Positions 4,741 to 5,670 of a stretch of DNA of 5,670 bases are shown piece after piece; position 1 is the stretch's first letter, and each line of letters begins with the position of its first letter. The notes below the pieces were generated by a model, which had not been told where the DNA came from, searched no databases, and saw only the letters and a program-made list of their open reading frames with translations. Position numbers and translations under genes: made by a program. This stretch comes from an uncultured Oscillospiraceae bacterium (lineage in GTDB: Bacteria > Bacillota > Clostridia > Oscillospirales > Oscillospiraceae): contig CAKUHW010000080.1 of the NCBI GenBank assembly GCA_934659415.1, positions 1 through 5,670 of the forward strand, given 5' to 3'.

Positions 4741-5670
4741 ATGTCAAAGAAACTCTTTACCTCCGAATCCGTGACCGAGGGGCACCCCGACAAGATCTGC
4801 GACCAGATCTCCGACGCCATTCTGGACGCCATTCTGGAGCAGGACCCCATGGCCCGGGTGGCCTGCGAGACCACCGTGTCCACCGGGCTGGTCCATGTGA
4901 TGGGGGAGATCACCACCTCCTGCTATGTGGACATTCCCAAGATCGCCCGGGGGGTCATCCGGGACATCGGGTACGACCGGGCCAAGTACGGCTTCGACTG
5001 CGACACCTGCGCCGTCATCACCAACATTGACGAGCAGTCCCCCGACATTGCCCTGGGGGTGGACCGCTCTCTGGAGAGCAAGCAGGCCTCCGGCGGGGAG
5101 GCGGAACTGGACAACGGCGCAGGCGACCAGGGCATGATGTTCGGCTACGCCTGCCGGGAGACCGAGGAGCTGATGCCCCTGCCCATCGCCCTGGCCCATC
5201 GGATGGCCCGGCGGCTGGCCCAGGTGCGCAAGGAGGGCATGGTGGACTACCTGCGCCCCGACGGCAAGACCCAGGTCACCGTGGAGTACGGCGAGGACGG
5301 CCGGCCCCTGCGGGTGGACACCGTGGTGCTCTCCACCCAGCACAGCCCCGAGGTGGAGCAGCGGCAGCTGGCCCTGGATATGATCGAGCTGGTGATCCGT
5401 CCCTCCATCCCCGCGGAGCTTCTGGACGACCAGACGGTCATCTACGTCAACCCCACCGGCCGCTTTGTCATCGGCGGGCCCCAGGGGGACAGCGGTCTCA
5501 CCGGGCGCAAGATCATTGTAGACACCTACGGCGGCACCGCGCCCCATGGCGGCGGTGCCTTCTCCGGCAAGGACCCCACCAAGGTGGACCGCTCCGCCGC
5601 CTACGCCGCCCGCTGGGTGGCCAAGAACGTGGTGGCCGCCGGTCTGGCCGACCGCTGCCCGGTGCAGCTG
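4741..5670 (+). CDS. metK: S-adenosylmethionine synthetase (3'-truncated by the window edge)
   Basis: MetK joins methionine and ATP to make S-adenosylmethionine, releasing phosphate and diphosphate, in the cytoplasm. The frame runs from the ATG at 4741 to the right edge without a stop, giving 310 of the usual ~390-400 residues, so only the C-terminal part is missing. The N-terminal motif VTEGHPDK (11-18) holds the expected catalytic histidine (H15) and metal-binding aspartate (D17). The two family signatures are intact: [12 protein letters not shown] (126-137) and [19 protein letters not shown] (270-288), with the phosphate-loop lysine. The start is supported by AAAGGA nine bases upstream. 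The gene is preceded by a consensus promoter, SAM-I riboswitch and terminator, so it is shut off by its own product. It is divergent from nrdDG, whose activase consumes SAM. Nothing in the visible sequence is broken. Confidence 0.98.
   Translation, partial: MSKKLFTSESVTEGHPDKICDQISDAILDAILEQDPMARVACETTVSTGLVHVMGEITTSCYVDIPKIARGVIRDIGYDRAKYGFDCDTCAVITNIDEQSPDIALGVDRSLESKQASGGEAELDNGAGDQGMMFGYACRETEELMPLPIALAHRMARRLAQVRKEGMVDYLRPDGKTQVTVEYGEDGRPLRVDTVVLSTQHSPEVEQRQLALDMIELVIRPSIPAELLDDQTVIYVNPTGRFVIGGPQGDSGLTGRKIIVDTYGGTAPHGGGAFSGKDPTKVDRSAAYAARWVAKNVVAAGLADRCPVQL

Noticed and set aside
4331..5030. Two plus-strand frames at 4331-4594 and 4557-5030
   Set aside because: They run across the metK promoter, riboswitch and terminator and then out of frame through metK; the products have no recognisable features.
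4744..5547. A 267-codon minus-strand frame opposite metK
   Set aside because: It is the antisense shadow of metK, giving a Gly/His/Val-rich string without domains.

Overview
The window looks like chromosomal DNA from a GC-rich, anaerobic Gram-positive bacterium of the Clostridia, most like the gut Oscillospiraceae (Flavonifractor/Oscillibacter-type). The reasons are GC-rich codon use, AGGAGG-type ribosome binding sites, consensus housekeeping promoters, a SAM-I (S-box) riboswitch in front of metK, and an oxygen-sensitive class III ribonucleotide reductase. The lineage is an inference from these traits; there is no rRNA or other marker gene here.

Layout, left to right. At 2-949 (+) is the C-terminal part of a SpoVK/CbbX-type AAA+ ATPase whose start lies outside the window. 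It converges on a minus-strand block and shares a bidirectional hairpin terminator with it (962-993). The minus-strand block, read from right to left, is nrdD (4304-2130, GTG start), an intercistronic terminator-like hairpin (2100-2070), nrdG (2054-1518), and a 140-residue coiled-coil protein of unknown function (1421-999) that has its own promoter. The coiled-coil gene contains eight in-frame 21-bp tandem repeats. The AT-rich region 4305-4740 is a divergent regulatory region. The nrdD promoter and several 16-bp NrdR-box-like sites face left; a consensus promoter, a SAM-I riboswitch and an intrinsic terminator face right towards metK. metK (4741 onward) runs off the right edge after 310 codons.

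How the genes fit together. NrdD makes deoxyribonucleotides anaerobically using a glycyl radical, and NrdG installs that radical by reductive cleavage of S-adenosylmethionine. MetK makes S-adenosylmethionine. A SAM-consuming activase and the SAM synthetase are therefore arranged divergently around one control region, with the dNTP signal (putative NrdR sites) on one side and the SAM signal (riboswitch) on the other. No evidence was found for a wholly new system. The points most worth a second look are the 21-bp repeat gene, the unusual number and spacing of NrdR-like boxes, and the hairpin between nrdD and nrdG.
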